Positions 9,436 to 18,095 of a stretch of 64,000 bases of DNA are shown here, one piece after another. The DNA lies in contig CAMCFJ010000009.1 in NCBI GenBank assembly GCA_945874105.1, positions 16,592 to 80,591 on the forward strand, written 5' to 3'. The notes under the pieces were generated by a model that saw only the letters and a program-made list of their open reading frames with translations, did no database searches and had not been told where the DNA came from. The position numbers and the translations under genes were made by a program. The stretch's first letter is position 1; each line of letters starts with the position of its first letter. This DNA comes from Candidatus Nitrotoga sp. CP45. Lineage in GTDB: Bacteria > Pseudomonadota > Gammaproteobacteria > Burkholderiales > Gallionellaceae.

Positions 9436-10338
9436 TCAGTGCCTTGACCTTTTGTTGATAGTCTGAAACTCGCGATATTCGCGTAAGCGCTTAGACAAAT
9501 AACCGACATCCTCTATTCTGTTCTCGTAACCACCAACACCTGCATCCTCACAAATATCAAGAATTTCACGGTGCTTGAGCGATCCGTCCAGATAGCCGCC
9601 TTCATCCAAAAAGGCGAAAGTCAGCCACAGAGTTTTGTAGCGTATTTTACTGCGTAGGAGTGGACTTGTGAGACGATAGTGCAACTTGTCCAGGAAGCCT
9701 ACTTCACCGCCTGAAATTGCTTTTTCATAACGTTCCTTGAAGTAGGGTAAGGCCGACAAAATACGCTTGTCAATCTGCACGGCAAGGCAATATGCGTCGT
9801 CATCGCCTCGTTCTGCCGCCGGTACCAAGTCAGTCATTTTGCGCCCATGAACCATAATGGCAATAGTGTTAAAGAAAGCTGCAAAGAATGCAGACATGCT
9901 AATCCGGGTCTGTTTAATAAATTCAGCTTGTTCTTCCGGTTTAAGTTCGCCGAATTCCTTATTTACATCCTGTTCCTTTTGTGGGGTGTCCGGCAGATTC
10001 TCTAAAATGGTATCGGTGGACTCACCCATAAACTGGATTAGTTCTTCTGCGCAGCATACTTGCTCATCCTGGGACATCAGTTTGAATTTTGTGCCCAATT
10101 CATTTATTTGTTCGGCTGGCATATAAGCTAAAAACAACATCTTAATAAATATTTCCTCGCTTCTATAGAGTTCAGGATAATTGTGGATTTTGAGCCTATC
10201 TACCAATTCAGCCATTTTGGGAGGAAGGCTGATCCAGCCACCATGCTGTTCAATGTAAATCAGCATTTCTTCATACTCAGGGATGTTTTCCTTGAGAGAT
10301 GAGGAAATGAATTCGCGAGTGAGTTTCAGTCGTTGCAC
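9436..10338 (-). CDS. Hypothetical protein, 300 aa
   Basis: No family recognised. It appears soluble, acidic and helical, with no signal peptide. A hydrophobic stretch near residue 150 (MSAFFAAFFNTIAIMVHG) could be a single membrane-associated helix. It lies 100 bp upstream of the rep-like gene on the same strand and diverges from the restriction-modification gene, so it may belong either to the replication module or to the cargo. A, T-rich codons and position within the element mark it as accessory. Confidence 0.7.
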   Translation of the reverse strand: MQRLKLTREFISSSLKENIPEYEEMLIYIEQHGGWISLPPKMAELVDRLKIHNYPELYRSEEIFIKMLFLAYMPAEQINELGTKFKLMSQDEQVCCAEELIQFMGESTDTILENLPDTPQKEQDVNKEFGELKPEEQAEFIKQTRISMSAFFAAFFNTIAIMVHGRKMTDLVPAAERGDDDAYCLAVQIDKRILSALPYFKERYEKAISGGEVGFLDKLHYRLTSPLLRSKIRYKTLWLTFAFLDEGGYLDGSLKHREILDICEDAGVGGYENRIEDVGYLSKRLREYREFQTINKRSRH

Positions 10339-10420
10339 TTAAAGGGCTTGGGCTAATTTTGCGGGAGGCGCCGCATACTATACACTGGCGCGCAAATAGA
10401 AACACACAGGGGCGGGGACG

Positions 10421-10522
10421 GTGGCTGTTAACGCGATATACAAGGACTATCTGGCTAAAATATTGAAAAAGCCTTTCCGCTTTTCGTCGCCCATTGGCGC
10501 GGATGTGCTAAGTGGGAAGTAG
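10421..10522 (+). CDS. Possible 33-aa leader ORF before the R-M gene
   Basis: GTG-started ORF preceded by the G-rich GGGGCGGGG. It encodes a basic peptide (ending PIGADVLSGK), and its stop lies 4 bp before the R-M start codon. Could be a leader peptide, a remnant, or chance. Confidence 0.25.
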   Translation: MAVNAIYKDYLAKILKKPFRFSSPIGADVLSGK

Positions 10523-10526
10523 TTTG

Positions 10527-13500
10527 ATGGCCTACATATCTAAAACTCCAAGCAAATCACTGTCTCCGGCATTGCTGAAAATCAAGCCGGGCAGGGAACA
10601 ATTCGAGCAATTCAAGGCAAAGCTGTCTGGGCTTGAGGGGCAGATAAATGGCAGCCCGAACGAAAGCGAAGAGCATCACAAAAACCATATTTCTGATTTC
10701 CTGAAATACGCTTTTAAATTTCCTGCTTACTTCATTAACACCAATGACCGAATCGATCTGGTCATCCACAACGGCAAAGCTCCCACGGATCCGGTTGGCG
10801 TCATCATTGAGGCCAAGCGTCCATCCAGCCAGACGGAAATGCCGTCGCAGGACAGTCTCAACGTCAAGGCGATGCAGGAGCTGGTACTTTATTACCTGCG
10901 CGAGCGTGTTACGGCGAACAATCTGAACGTAAAGCACCTTGTCATTACCAACGGCTACGAATGGTTTATTTTCGATGCTCATGTTTTTGAGAAAGCCTTT
11001 GCCAACAACAAAGCCCTGGTCAAGCAATTCAACGAGTTTGAGGCGGGACATTTATCTGGCAACACCACGGACTTTTTTTACAGGGAAATCGCCAAGCCTA
11101 CCATTGAAAAAATGGGCGATGTCGAATTTACCCGTTTCGATTTGCGTGAAGAGAATAGTGACAAAAAACTCATTGCCTTGCTCAAGGTGTTTTCGCCGGA
11201 GCATTTGCTCAAACTCCCGTTTGCCAATGACAGCAACAGCCTAAACAAAGATTTTTATTCGGAGTTGCTACACCTCATTGGTTTGATCGAAGTCAAAGAG
11301 GGCAGTAAAAAACTCATCCAGCGCAAACAGGAGGGCGAACGCAATCGTGGCTCGTTGCTGGAAAACGCCATCGCCAAACTGGATGCACAAGACAGGCTGC
11401 GCCATTTTGAAAAGCCGAGTTTGTTTGGCGAAACCAAACAGGAGCAGTTGTTCAACGTCGGGCTGGAGCTGGTTATCACATGGGTCAACCGCATCCTGTT
11501 CCTCAAACTGCTCGAAGCCCAGCTCATCACTTACCACAAGGGCGATAACTCCTACGCATTCCTCAACTCGCAAAGAATAAAAAGCTTTGATGAGTTGGAC
11601 ACCCTTTTTTTTGAAGTGCTGGCGCGCAAACTTGATGAGCGTGAAGAGCCCATCAAACAGGCCTTCGCCAAGGTGCCCTATTTGAACAGCTCCCTGTTTG
11701 AGCCGACCGAGATAGAAAGCAAGTCGCTATTCATAGGCAATCTGGTGGGAGAGGTAACGCTGCCGCTCTTCGGTTCAACCGTGCTCAAAGACGCAAAGGT
11801 GAAACGCAGGACGGGCGAGCTGAATACGCTGGAATACCTATTCGCTTTTCTGGATGCTTACGACTTTGCCAGCGAAGGCAAGGGCGAGCTTAAAGACGAC
11901 AACAAAGCGCTGATTAACGCCTCCGTGCTGGGGCTGATTTTCGAAAAGATCAACGGTTACAAAGACGGCTCGTTCTTCACGCCCGGCTTCATCACAATGT
12001 ACATGTGCCGCGAAACCTTGCGGCGCGCAGTGGTGCAAAAGTTTAACGAAGTGAAGGGCTGGAATTGCAACAGCCTCACCGATCTTTATAACAAAATTGA
12101 AGACCGCACCGAAGCCAACACCCTCATCAACAGCCTGAAGGTATGCGACCCCGCCGTTGGGTCGGGGCACTTTTTGGTCTCCGCGCTGAATGAGTTGATC
12201 GCCATCAAAAGCGAACTGGGTATCCTGCAGGATGCCGAGGGTAAGCGGCTCAAGAATTATTCCATCGAGATCATCAATGACGAGTTGCTTGTTCTGGATG
12301 AGGAGGGAGACGAATTCAGTTACAGCCCGGCCAACCCGGAAAGCGCGCGCATCCAAAAAACGCTGTTCAACGAAAAGCAGACCCTCATCGAGAATTGCCT
12401 GTTCGGCGTGGATATCAACCCCAACTCCGTCAAGATATGCCGCCTGCGCCTGTGGATCGAGCTGCTGAAAAACGCCTATTACAACGCCGACGGGCAACTC
12501 GAAACCCTGCCGAATATTGACATCAACATCAAGGTCGGCAACTCGCTCATCAGCCGCTTTGCGCTGGATACGGATTTGAAGGATGCTCTGAAGAAAAGCA
12601 AGCTGACTTTGGCTGGCTACAGGAAGGCGGTGGATACATACCGCAACGCCACCAGCAAAGAGCAGAAGCGCGAAATGGAGAAGTTAATTGCGGAAATCAA
12701 GAATGATTTTCGCACCGAAATTCTATATCACGACCCCAAAGCCAAGAAGCTGGAAAACATGCGGGCAGAGCTTAAGCTCTTGGAGCTTCCGCAAACTCTG
12801 TTGGAAGAACCAGCAAAAGAAAAAAAAGAACGGAAACAGAAACAGGAAAAACTGAAACTACAATTCGATAAACTGAATGTCGAAATCGAAGAGATCAAGA
12901 ACAACAAGATTTACGAAAATGCTTTCGAGTGGCGCTTTGAATTTCCAGAAGCATTGAATGACGAAGGTGTATTCGCGGGCTTTGATGTTGTGATTGGGAA
13001 TCCACCATATATCTTTACTCGTGAGTTAATTAGCGAAGAAGATAAGGTTTATTTCAATACCAACTACATGCAAACACAGTTCAAAATTAATTTATATTTT
13101 TTGTTTGTTGAGCGTGCGTGGAGATTGTTAAATGTTAAAGGTGCATTTGCTTTCATTATCCCTAATAACTGGCTTACGCTTGAGACCGCATCAAATTTTA
13201 GAAAATTTATTCTTGGTGATACTAAGAATACGTTAATTGTTAATTGCAGAGATAATATTTTCGATAACGCAAGTGTGGATTCAAGTATATTAATTTTTGA
13301 CAAGTTTGGCGAGCAAGAAACTATTGTTTTTGAGCTTATTAATGGAAGCCTCACACTCACAAAACAATCTCCTTCTTCTATCTATCTTAACAACAAAAAT
13401 CATATTATTAATTATAGTCAAGTAGGTGGCGGGAGCAACTCTTCGTTGTTGGAGAAGATTGATGTTAATAGTGTGAAATTAGAAAGTATCGCTGAAGTCA

Positions 13501-14222
13501 GAAATGGAATTCAAGCTTATACAGTTGGTGAGGGTACCCCACCATTAACAGATGAGATGAAAAATGCTCGTGTATATCATAGCAAAGTCAAAAAGGGGGA
13601 TGATTGGCTTAAGTATGTTGATGGTGTAGATGTAGGTAGGTATAAATTAGGATGGAGCGGGCAATTTGTTAAATATGGAAATAACTTGTCGCGTCCTCGT
13701 AAAAATGAACTCTTCATTAACGAAAGACTATTAGTCAGGCAAATTCCTTCTAAGCCCCCGTACTCTATTTTTTCTTGTTATGTAAATGAAATTGTTGTTA
13801 ATGACAACAACAGCATGGTTGTTACTAACGTAACTAATGGATATAACTTAAAAACTATTCTTGCATTAATTAACTCTCGCCTAATTTCATATTGGTTTTT
13901 ACAAAAATTCGGCAAGTTGCAGAGGAAAGTTTTTCCTCAATTCAAAGTTAAAGAGCTTAGAGAGTTCCCTATTAAATATTTAGATTTTTCATCAGCCAAA
14001 GATATTGAATTGCAAAATATCTTAATTAATTTGGTCGATGACTATGAAAGACTAAGTCTAAATGGGGAGCTTGCTGATACATTAGAAGCTGTAAATATCA
14101 AAATTGATCGCATTGTTTATGCGCTGTATGGTTTAACCCCAGAAGAAATCGCCCTCGTTGAAGGCAATGCGGAAGAAGTTCTTTCAGTGCCGAACGCAGA
14201 TGCGGCGGAGGTGTGCGAGTGA
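10527..14222 (+). CDS. Type IIG restriction-modification enzyme (Eco57I-like)
   Basis: Single-chain enzyme that cleaves DNA and protects it by N6-adenine methylation. An N-terminal nuclease domain shows a PD-(D/E)XK-type core (IDLVIHNGKAP...VIIEAKRP, near residues 75-97). The methyltransferase follows: SAM-binding CDPAVGSGHFLVSA near residue 540, FGVDINPNSVKICRLRLW, and the catalytic NPPY near residue 824. The C-terminal 350 residues form the TaqI-like target recognition part. I start at ATG 10527 (MAYISKT), 1231 residues, rather than the GTG 15 bp upstream. Codons from about 13000 on are much more AT-rich than before. The AlbA_2 gene overlaps its stop. Confidence 0.9.
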   Translation: MAYISKTPSKSLSPALLKIKPGREQFEQFKAKLSGLEGQINGSPNESEEHHKNHISDFLKYAFKFPAYFINTNDRIDLVIHNGKAPTDPVGVIIEAKRPSSQTEMPSQDSLNVKAMQELVLYYLRERVTANNLNVKHLVITNGYEWFIFDAHVFEKAFANNKALVKQFNEFEAGHLSGNTTDFFYREIAKPTIEKMGDVEFTRFDLREENSDKKLIALLKVFSPEHLLKLPFANDSNSLNKDFYSELLHLIGLIEVKEGSKKLIQRKQEGERNRGSLLENAIAKLDAQDRLRHFEKPSLFGETKQEQLFNVGLELVITWVNRILFLKLLEAQLITYHKGDNSYAFLNSQRIKSFDELDTLFFEVLARKLDEREEPIKQAFAKVPYLNSSLFEPTEIESKSLFIGNLVGEVTLPLFGSTVLKDAKVKRRTGELNTLEYLFAFLDAYDFASEGKGELKDDNKALINASVLGLIFEKINGYKDGSFFTPGFITMYMCRETLRRAVVQKFNEVKGWNCNSLTDLYNKIEDRTEANTLINSLKVCDPAVGSGHFLVSALNELIAIKSELGILQDAEGKRLKNYSIEIINDELLVLDEEGDEFSYSPANPESARIQKTLFNEKQTLIENCLFGVDINPNSVKICRLRLWIELLKNAYYNADGQLETLPNIDINIKVGNSLISRFALDTDLKDALKKSKLTLAGYRKAVDTYRNATSKEQKREMEKLIAEIKNDFRTEILYHDPKAKKLENMRAELKLLELPQTLLEEPAKEKKERKQKQEKLKLQFDKLNVEIEEIKNNKIYENAFEWRFEFPEALNDEGVFAGFDVVIGNPPYIFTRELISEEDKVYFNTNYMQTQFKINLYFLFVERAWRLLNVKGAFAFIIPNNWLTLETASNFRKFILGDTKNTLIVNCRDNIFDNASVDSSILIFDKFGEQETIVFELINGSLTLTKQSPSSIYLNNKNHIINYSQVGGGSNSSLLEKIDVNSVKLESIAEVRNGIQAYTVGEGTPPLTDEMKNARVYHSKVKKGDDWLKYVDGVDVGRYKLGWSGQFVKYGNNLSRPRKNELFINERLLVRQIPSKPPYSIFSCYVNEIVVNDNNSMVVTNVTNGYNLKTILALINSRLISYWFLQKFGKLQRKVFPQFKVKELREFPIKYLDFSSAKDIELQNILINLVDDYERLSLNGELADTLEAVNIKIDRIVYALYGLTPEEIALVEGNAEEVLSVPNADAAEVCE

Positions 14223-15676
14223 CTAAGCATTGGGTTGCCCAAGCGCTGAACTGGCTCACGCAAAGCCTTGAGCCGGTTCCTCACGAGCTCAACGAGCTGG
14301 ATTGGAAAGCGAGTTTGACTGGCAATAAGGAGCGTTTAATTGAACACCTGATTGCTTTTGCTAATCATTCGAATGGCGGCTTCCTCGTGTTCGGTGTGCA
14401 GGATGATGCCACTCTGACAGGCGTGGAACAGATTGCGGTGGCGCAAATCGTTAATACGCTCGCCAACCTTGGGCGCGATGCAGTGGAGCCACCCTTGGTG
14501 ATTGACCATGCGGTGGTTGATTATCGGGGGGTGGCGCTGCTGATCGTTTACGTGGCCGAGCAAAGCAATAAACCTGTGCATCGGCGCGGTAAATCTATCG
14601 AGGAAGCATGGATACGTTCGGGAGGCACTACCCGCAAGGCATCGCGTCAGGATGTGGGCGGCTTGATGTTGAACAGCAAGGCGCCGCGATGGGAGTCACT
14701 GCGTGCATCCAATCTTTTGCAAGGTACAGCGCTTTTAGTTTTGCTCGATCTTTCGGTCATTGCGAATTTGCTCCAGCGCCCTTTGCCTGTCGAGGAGAAC
14801 GAGCTTTTGCGCTGGCTGGCAGATGAGGGCATGATTACCCCGGATGGCAATGGTTACTACATCACTAATTTCGGCGCGATTGCGGCTGCGCGCAACCTTG
14901 AACAGTTCGACACGCTTAAACGCAAGCGCATTCGTCTCATCCGCTACCGGGGCATGAACAAGGTAGAGACCATAGATGAGATGATGGGTCAGAAGGGGTA
15001 TGCTGCGGGATTCGAGGGGTTGATTGCTCATCTCAAGCGTGTGCTGCCGCACTCCGAAGTGATCCAGCAATCGTTGCGCACGGAAGTCTGTATTTATCCT
15101 GAAATCGCTTTGCGCGAACTGGTCGCCAACGCGCTTATCCATCAGGATTTCACCATTACCGGTAGCGGGCCGATGATTGAGGTTTTCGATGATCGTATTG
15201 AGTTTACCAACCCCGGTAGTTTGTTGCCGGGCAAGCGACCGGACAGGTTGATCGGCACTACGCCTGAATCGCGTAACGAAATTCTGGCATCTGCATTCAG
15301 GCGTTATCGAATTTGTGAAGAACGTGGTACTGGTTTTCAAAAAGTCGTCGCAAGTATTGAGCTATTCGGGTTGCCTCCGGTGGTGTTTACCCCGATGGAG
15401 AATGCGTTTAAGGTTACGCTCTATGCACCGAAGAAATTTGATGACATGTCACAAACTGAACGCATAGAGGCTTGTTATCAGCACGCTGTGCTTCAATATT
15501 TGTCGAGTCAGGCTGTGACTAACACCACAGCACGAAAACGTTTCAAGCTACATGAAAAACGTCGCACCGCAGTATCCAATTTGCTCAAAGAAGCGGCAGA
15601 AAAAGGGCGGATTAAGCGTAAAGACCCTGATGCAACCTCGTCTAAATTTGTCGAGTACGTTCCTTACTGGGCATGA
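14219..15676 (+). CDS. AlbA_2 (Schlafen-type) domain and GHKL ATPase protein
   Basis: Putative nucleic-acid-binding ATPase of the group often labelled RecG-like or transcriptional regulator. The N-terminal AlbA_2 domain spans about residues 15-130 (LDWKASLTGNKERLIEHLIAFANHSNGGFLVFGV). A GHKL/HATPase_c_4 domain follows at about 290-400 (ALRELVANALIHQDF, ERGTGFQKVV). A short winged-helix-like tail ends it. I choose GTG 14219 because GGAGG lies 7 nt before it; this gives a GTGA overlap with the R-M stop. Coupled translation suggests a shared job in DNA restriction or its control; that is inference. Confidence 0.8.
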   Translation: MTKHWVAQALNWLTQSLEPVPHELNELDWKASLTGNKERLIEHLIAFANHSNGGFLVFGVQDDATLTGVEQIAVAQIVNTLANLGRDAVEPPLVIDHAVVDYRGVALLIVYVAEQSNKPVHRRGKSIEEAWIRSGGTTRKASRQDVGGLMLNSKAPRWESLRASNLLQGTALLVLLDLSVIANLLQRPLPVEENELLRWLADEGMITPDGNGYYITNFGAIAAARNLEQFDTLKRKRIRLIRYRGMNKVETIDEMMGQKGYAAGFEGLIAHLKRVLPHSEVIQQSLRTEVCIYPEIALRELVANALIHQDFTITGSGPMIEVFDDRIEFTNPGSLLPGKRPDRLIGTTPESRNEILASAFRRYRICEERGTGFQKVVASIELFGLPPVVFTPMENAFKVTLYAPKKFDDMSQTERIEACYQHAVLQYLSSQAVTNTTARKRFKLHEKRRTAVSNLLKEAAEKGRIKRKDPDATSSKFVEYVPYWA

Positions 15677-15927
15677 GTGTCGTGAGAATTTCTTTACTTC
15701 ATTTGAAAACGGAAAGCTGCAAAAATAATAATGAAATCAATTGGACTTTACTTCATTTGAAAATGGAAATGCTAGGTCTGCCTGATTGGATTCACAACAG
15801 CGATGCTCTTGTGAGGGCTTGGTCACAGACTGGCAAGGCCAGACTGTGGAAATTTAATGGGCACAACAGAGATTCTCTTGTGCAATGCGTAGTCACAGAC
15901 TTGCGATGCAAGACTGTGGGGCTGTAG
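15673..15927 (+). CDS. Doubtful 84-aa ORF over repeat array
   Basis: Begins with an ATGA overlap with the upstream stop, which argues for translation. The sequence is, however, built from two 54-bp-spaced and two 69-bp-spaced direct repeats. The 69-bp units fold into hairpins whose stems covary between copies, which points to structure rather than protein as the selected trait. Both periods are multiples of three, so the frame stays open either way. Confidence 0.25.
   Translation: MSVVRISLLHLKTESCKNNNEINWTLLHLKMEMLGLPDWIHNSDALVRAWSQTGKARLWKFNGHNRDSLVQCVVTDLRCKTVGL
15692..15763 (+). repeat. Direct repeat pair, 54-bp period
   Basis: CTTTACTTCATTTGAAAA occurs at 15692 and again at 15746, followed by CGGAAA or TGGAAA. 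It sits directly before the hairpin array and may be part of the same unit. Confidence 0.7.
15793..15918 (+). ncRNA. Array of four covarying hairpins (two 69-bp units)
   Basis: Each unit holds a 21-nt hairpin (CACAA-C-NNN-GAT-NNN-C-TTGTG) and a 25-nt hairpin (CACAG-A-NNNNN-loop-NNNNN-A-CTGTG). Positions are 15793-15813, 15824-15848, 15862-15882 and 15894-15918. Outer stems and the central mismatch are conserved between units. Inner stems differ but stay paired: AGC/GCT against AGA/TCT, and CTGGC/GCCAG against CTTGC/GCAAG. Whether it acts as RNA or as DNA sites is unknown. Confidence 0.5.
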
Positions 15928-15941
15928 TCAAAACTGTACCA
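15928..15941 (+). promoter_or_regulatory. Putative arm site, right end of element 1
   Basis: TCAAAACTGTACCA within GTAGTCAAAACTGTACCACTT, almost the same as the left-end copy at 6721. The direct repeat at both ends suits an integrase or excisionase binding site. Confidence 0.4.
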
Positions 15942-15980
15942 CTTCCACGCTTTGTAGGTGTTCCTGTAGCTGTTTTATAC

Positions 15981-16102
<122 letters not shown>

Positions 16103-16103
16103 T

Positions 16104-16141
16104 GGGTTAGATCGTAAATGATCTAGCCCGTTTTCTTTTTA
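16104..16141 (+). terminator. Rho-independent terminator after core copy 2
   Basis: Stem GGGTTAGATC/GATCTAGCCC with a 6-nt loop, then TTTTCTTTTTA. Similar hairpins follow core copies 1 (weak) and 3, as if each element brings a terminator for the tRNA. Confidence 0.75.
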
Positions 16142-16430
16142 TAGGCTCCATGGGTACACCAGAGAGGTGCTTGGCACTTAATACTGCGTTAGTAAGTACC
16201 TTTAGCAGCACACCTTCATATTGTCGTTAAATATTGAAAATTCAGAAAAATATTATTTTCGAACTTCCATCAATACCAAACCTGATGATCGCCACACTCG
16301 TGTTCATAGTGGCAACGTGGCGCGTGAATCGCATTCTTGATGCACAGAACATTTCCAAAAGTGCTGCGCGCAGTTTATCGGTGTTTGCACTGGCCTATCT
16401 ATTGTCATGGGGTAGGGGTGGGGCTGTATG

Positions 16431-16574
16431 TCAAACAGCGTGTTGAAATTTCCATTTTTTGTGAATTCAGCATCTGTGGAAACAACTCACAACCCCCTTG
16501 TAGTATGTGGATTCTTGGAAAGACCACTGGCAAATATGAGCGCTGCTTGGCAGAAAATTTTGTACGCTGTTTGA
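16431..16574. promoter_or_regulatory. Inverted TCAAACAGCG motif pair in element 2 left half
   Basis: TCAAACAGCGTGTT at 16431-16444 on the plus strand and TCAAACAGCGTACA at 16561-16574 on the minus strand. The same inverted pair recurs at 17671-17738, so these are likely protein-binding sites at element ends. Confidence 0.4.
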
Positions 16575-16713
16575 GGGGCGAGAGCCTGTTCTCTACCAAT
16601 TGATTTCTCTTGATTTACCCGGCCATGGCCGTTCAGCGGTGCTGCTGGCCGCGTGACCCTAGTTGCGCAACTACACGAAAGTTGACTCAACGCTGTGAGA
16701 ATTGGGTGATTGC

Positions 16714-16755
16714 ACTGGGGTATTTCACCCAGTCGACGGGGTGAAATACCCCAGT
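16714..16755. repeat. Perfect 17-bp inverted repeat
   Basis: ACTGGGGTATTTCACCC and its exact inverse, separated by 8 bp (AGTCGACG). A run TTTTTT follows after a short C-rich spacer, so it could terminate rightward transcripts, or be a cruciform or operator. Confidence 0.75.
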
Positions 16756-16965
16756 CCCCCATTTTTTCTGCTCCGGCAGTAGAGCGCTGTGCTTCGATTA
16801 TCTGAAACAAATTAAAAAATCAAATAGTTATATATAAAGTGCCAATGTGGCCTAATTTTTGCTTATATATGGATAAGTTATTCGCGCAAACCCAAAGGCG
16901 CGCGTCTAGCAGCAGCAAATATTAAACCCGTTTGCTAACAGTTAGATTTTTTTCGAGGAGTTTTT

Positions 16966-17658
16966 ATGAGAAAGTTGATTGCGTTGTTCCTGCTCACGAC
17001 TTCAGCCGTTGCACAGGCATTTGATGTCAATACCACATCCAGCCCATTGAGTTTTCCAGAATGGGTCAATGTGAAAACTTATACCACTGTCTTTGTCGAC
17101 ACCCGCAAGCTCAAAACGTCGCTGCAAGTAGCGTTGCAGCAGTGGCCGAATGAGGAATGCCTAGTGGTCAACGACGTAAATGCGCAGCTGCATTGCAAGG
17201 GTGCGTTGGTCGAAGGTGCATGGAGTTACTCGATTTCGGATGGCTTTCCTTGTTATGCCGATCCCAGGGATCCGCGCAAGTGCCTGAAAATCGACGGACT
17301 AAAACAAAAGAGTTTCACTAATTTTATATCGCCGACGACATGCACGGCTACGAGTTGCCCGCCCGGGCCACCCCCTGTGCCGATGACTTTGACGTTCGAT
17401 CATGACGTGAGGCATTTCGCGATGATTTATCGCTTCAACTGGGATATTGCCGGCTTCCCGCAGTGGAGCAAGAGTATGGTTGTTGCGGTCAACGGTGTAG
17501 AAATCGGCACCTATGACATCCCGTTAATGGCCGGTCATTCCATGATCAGCATATCGGCTGCGGAAGGCGAGATTATTGGGAGCGTCACGTTTACGCCTAT
17601 CGATGTAAACGGAAACACAACCGGCGCCCTTGTTGCGTCGAGGTTTTATTTCGAATAA
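16966..17658 (+). CDS. Secreted hypothetical protein, 230 aa
   Basis: A clear Sec signal peptide (MRKLIALFLLTTSAVAQA, cleavage likely after AQA) sends it to the periplasm or outside. The mature part is rich in beta-strand patterns, Thr, Ser and Pro, with six to eight cysteines in its middle (EECLVV, HCKG, PCYADP, KCLK, TTCTATSCPPGPPP) that could form disulfides. No known family is evident. The start has a good ribosome-binding site (GAGGAG). It is the only convincing gene of the 1760-bp element 2. Confidence 0.8.
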   Translation: MRKLIALFLLTTSAVAQAFDVNTTSSPLSFPEWVNVKTYTTVFVDTRKLKTSLQVALQQWPNEECLVVNDVNAQLHCKGALVEGAWSYSISDGFPCYADPRDPRKCLKIDGLKQKSFTNFISPTTCTATSCPPGPPPVPMTLTFDHDVRHFAMIYRFNWDIAGFPQWSKSMVVAVNGVEIGTYDIPLMAGHSMISISAAEGEIIGSVTFTPIDVNGNTTGALVASRFYFE

Positions 17659-17670
17659 TGCTTGCGCATG

Positions 17671-17738
17671 TCAAACAGCGCGTTGAAATTCTCACTTTTA
17701 TGCACGCTATTTGGTGGATAAAATTGTACGCTGTTTGA
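17671..17738. promoter_or_regulatory. Inverted TCAAACAGCG motif pair at element 2 right end
   Basis: TCAAACAGCGCGTT at 17671-17684 (plus) and TCAAACAGCGTACA at 17725-17738 (minus), just inside the right end. Same arrangement as 16431-16574. Confidence 0.4.
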
Positions 17739-17740
17739 TA

Positions 17741-17861
<121 letters not shown>

Positions 17862-17862
<1 letters not shown>

Positions 17863-17902
17863 TGGCTTATCGGAATTAACCTGTAAGCCATTTTTATTTT
17901 TA
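17862..17902 (+). terminator. Rho-independent terminator after core copy 3
   Basis: Stem ATGGCTTA/TAAGCCAT with a 14-nt loop, then TTTTTATTTTT. Probably the original chromosomal terminator of tRNA-Pro, displaced 11 kb by the two insertions. Confidence 0.7.
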
Positions 17903-18095
17903 CGTGCTTAGTGGTAAACAAAGGGGTACCCCTAATAGTTGCTAGGCGCACAAGTCGTATTCAGTAATTTCCATACGCAGTTCACTCAAACTCATTTTCA
18001 TACTCGCCAACAAGTACCGTTCAGTTGATCGCATAAAGCTCACAAAAAATTTAACGAAGATCAGCGAAATTTGTTTAAGAAGCGCAAAATGAACA

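Larger units (their letters stand above)
16142..16965. other. Stretch without confident gene; several palindromes
   Basis: About 820 bp. ORFs of 70 and 88 codons exist (for example 16234-16446, one hydrophobic helix) but lack ribosome-binding sites and family likeness. What stands out is symmetry: TCAAACAGCG motifs facing each other at 16431 and 16561, the palindromes CGGCCATGGCCG (16620) and TAGTTGCGCAACTA (16660), and a perfect 17-bp hairpin at 16714-16755. AT-rich DNA with a likely promoter for the secreted gene fills the last 150 bp. Confidence 0.6.

Noticed and set aside
9418-9446. Inverted repeat AGGCACT/AGTGCCT with an A/T-rich centre as a terminator
   Set aside because: Overlaps the stop of the 300-aa gene, and the T run is in the loop rather than after the stem.
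15692-15918. CRISPR array
   Set aside because: Two different pairs of imperfect repeats, with no constant repeat-spacer pattern and no cas genes in the window.
17942-18034. 30-codon minus ORF (MRSTERYLL...) upstream of fic as an antitoxin
   Set aside because: No ribosome-binding site, no inhibitory motif and very short; the convergent ORF is a better candidate.
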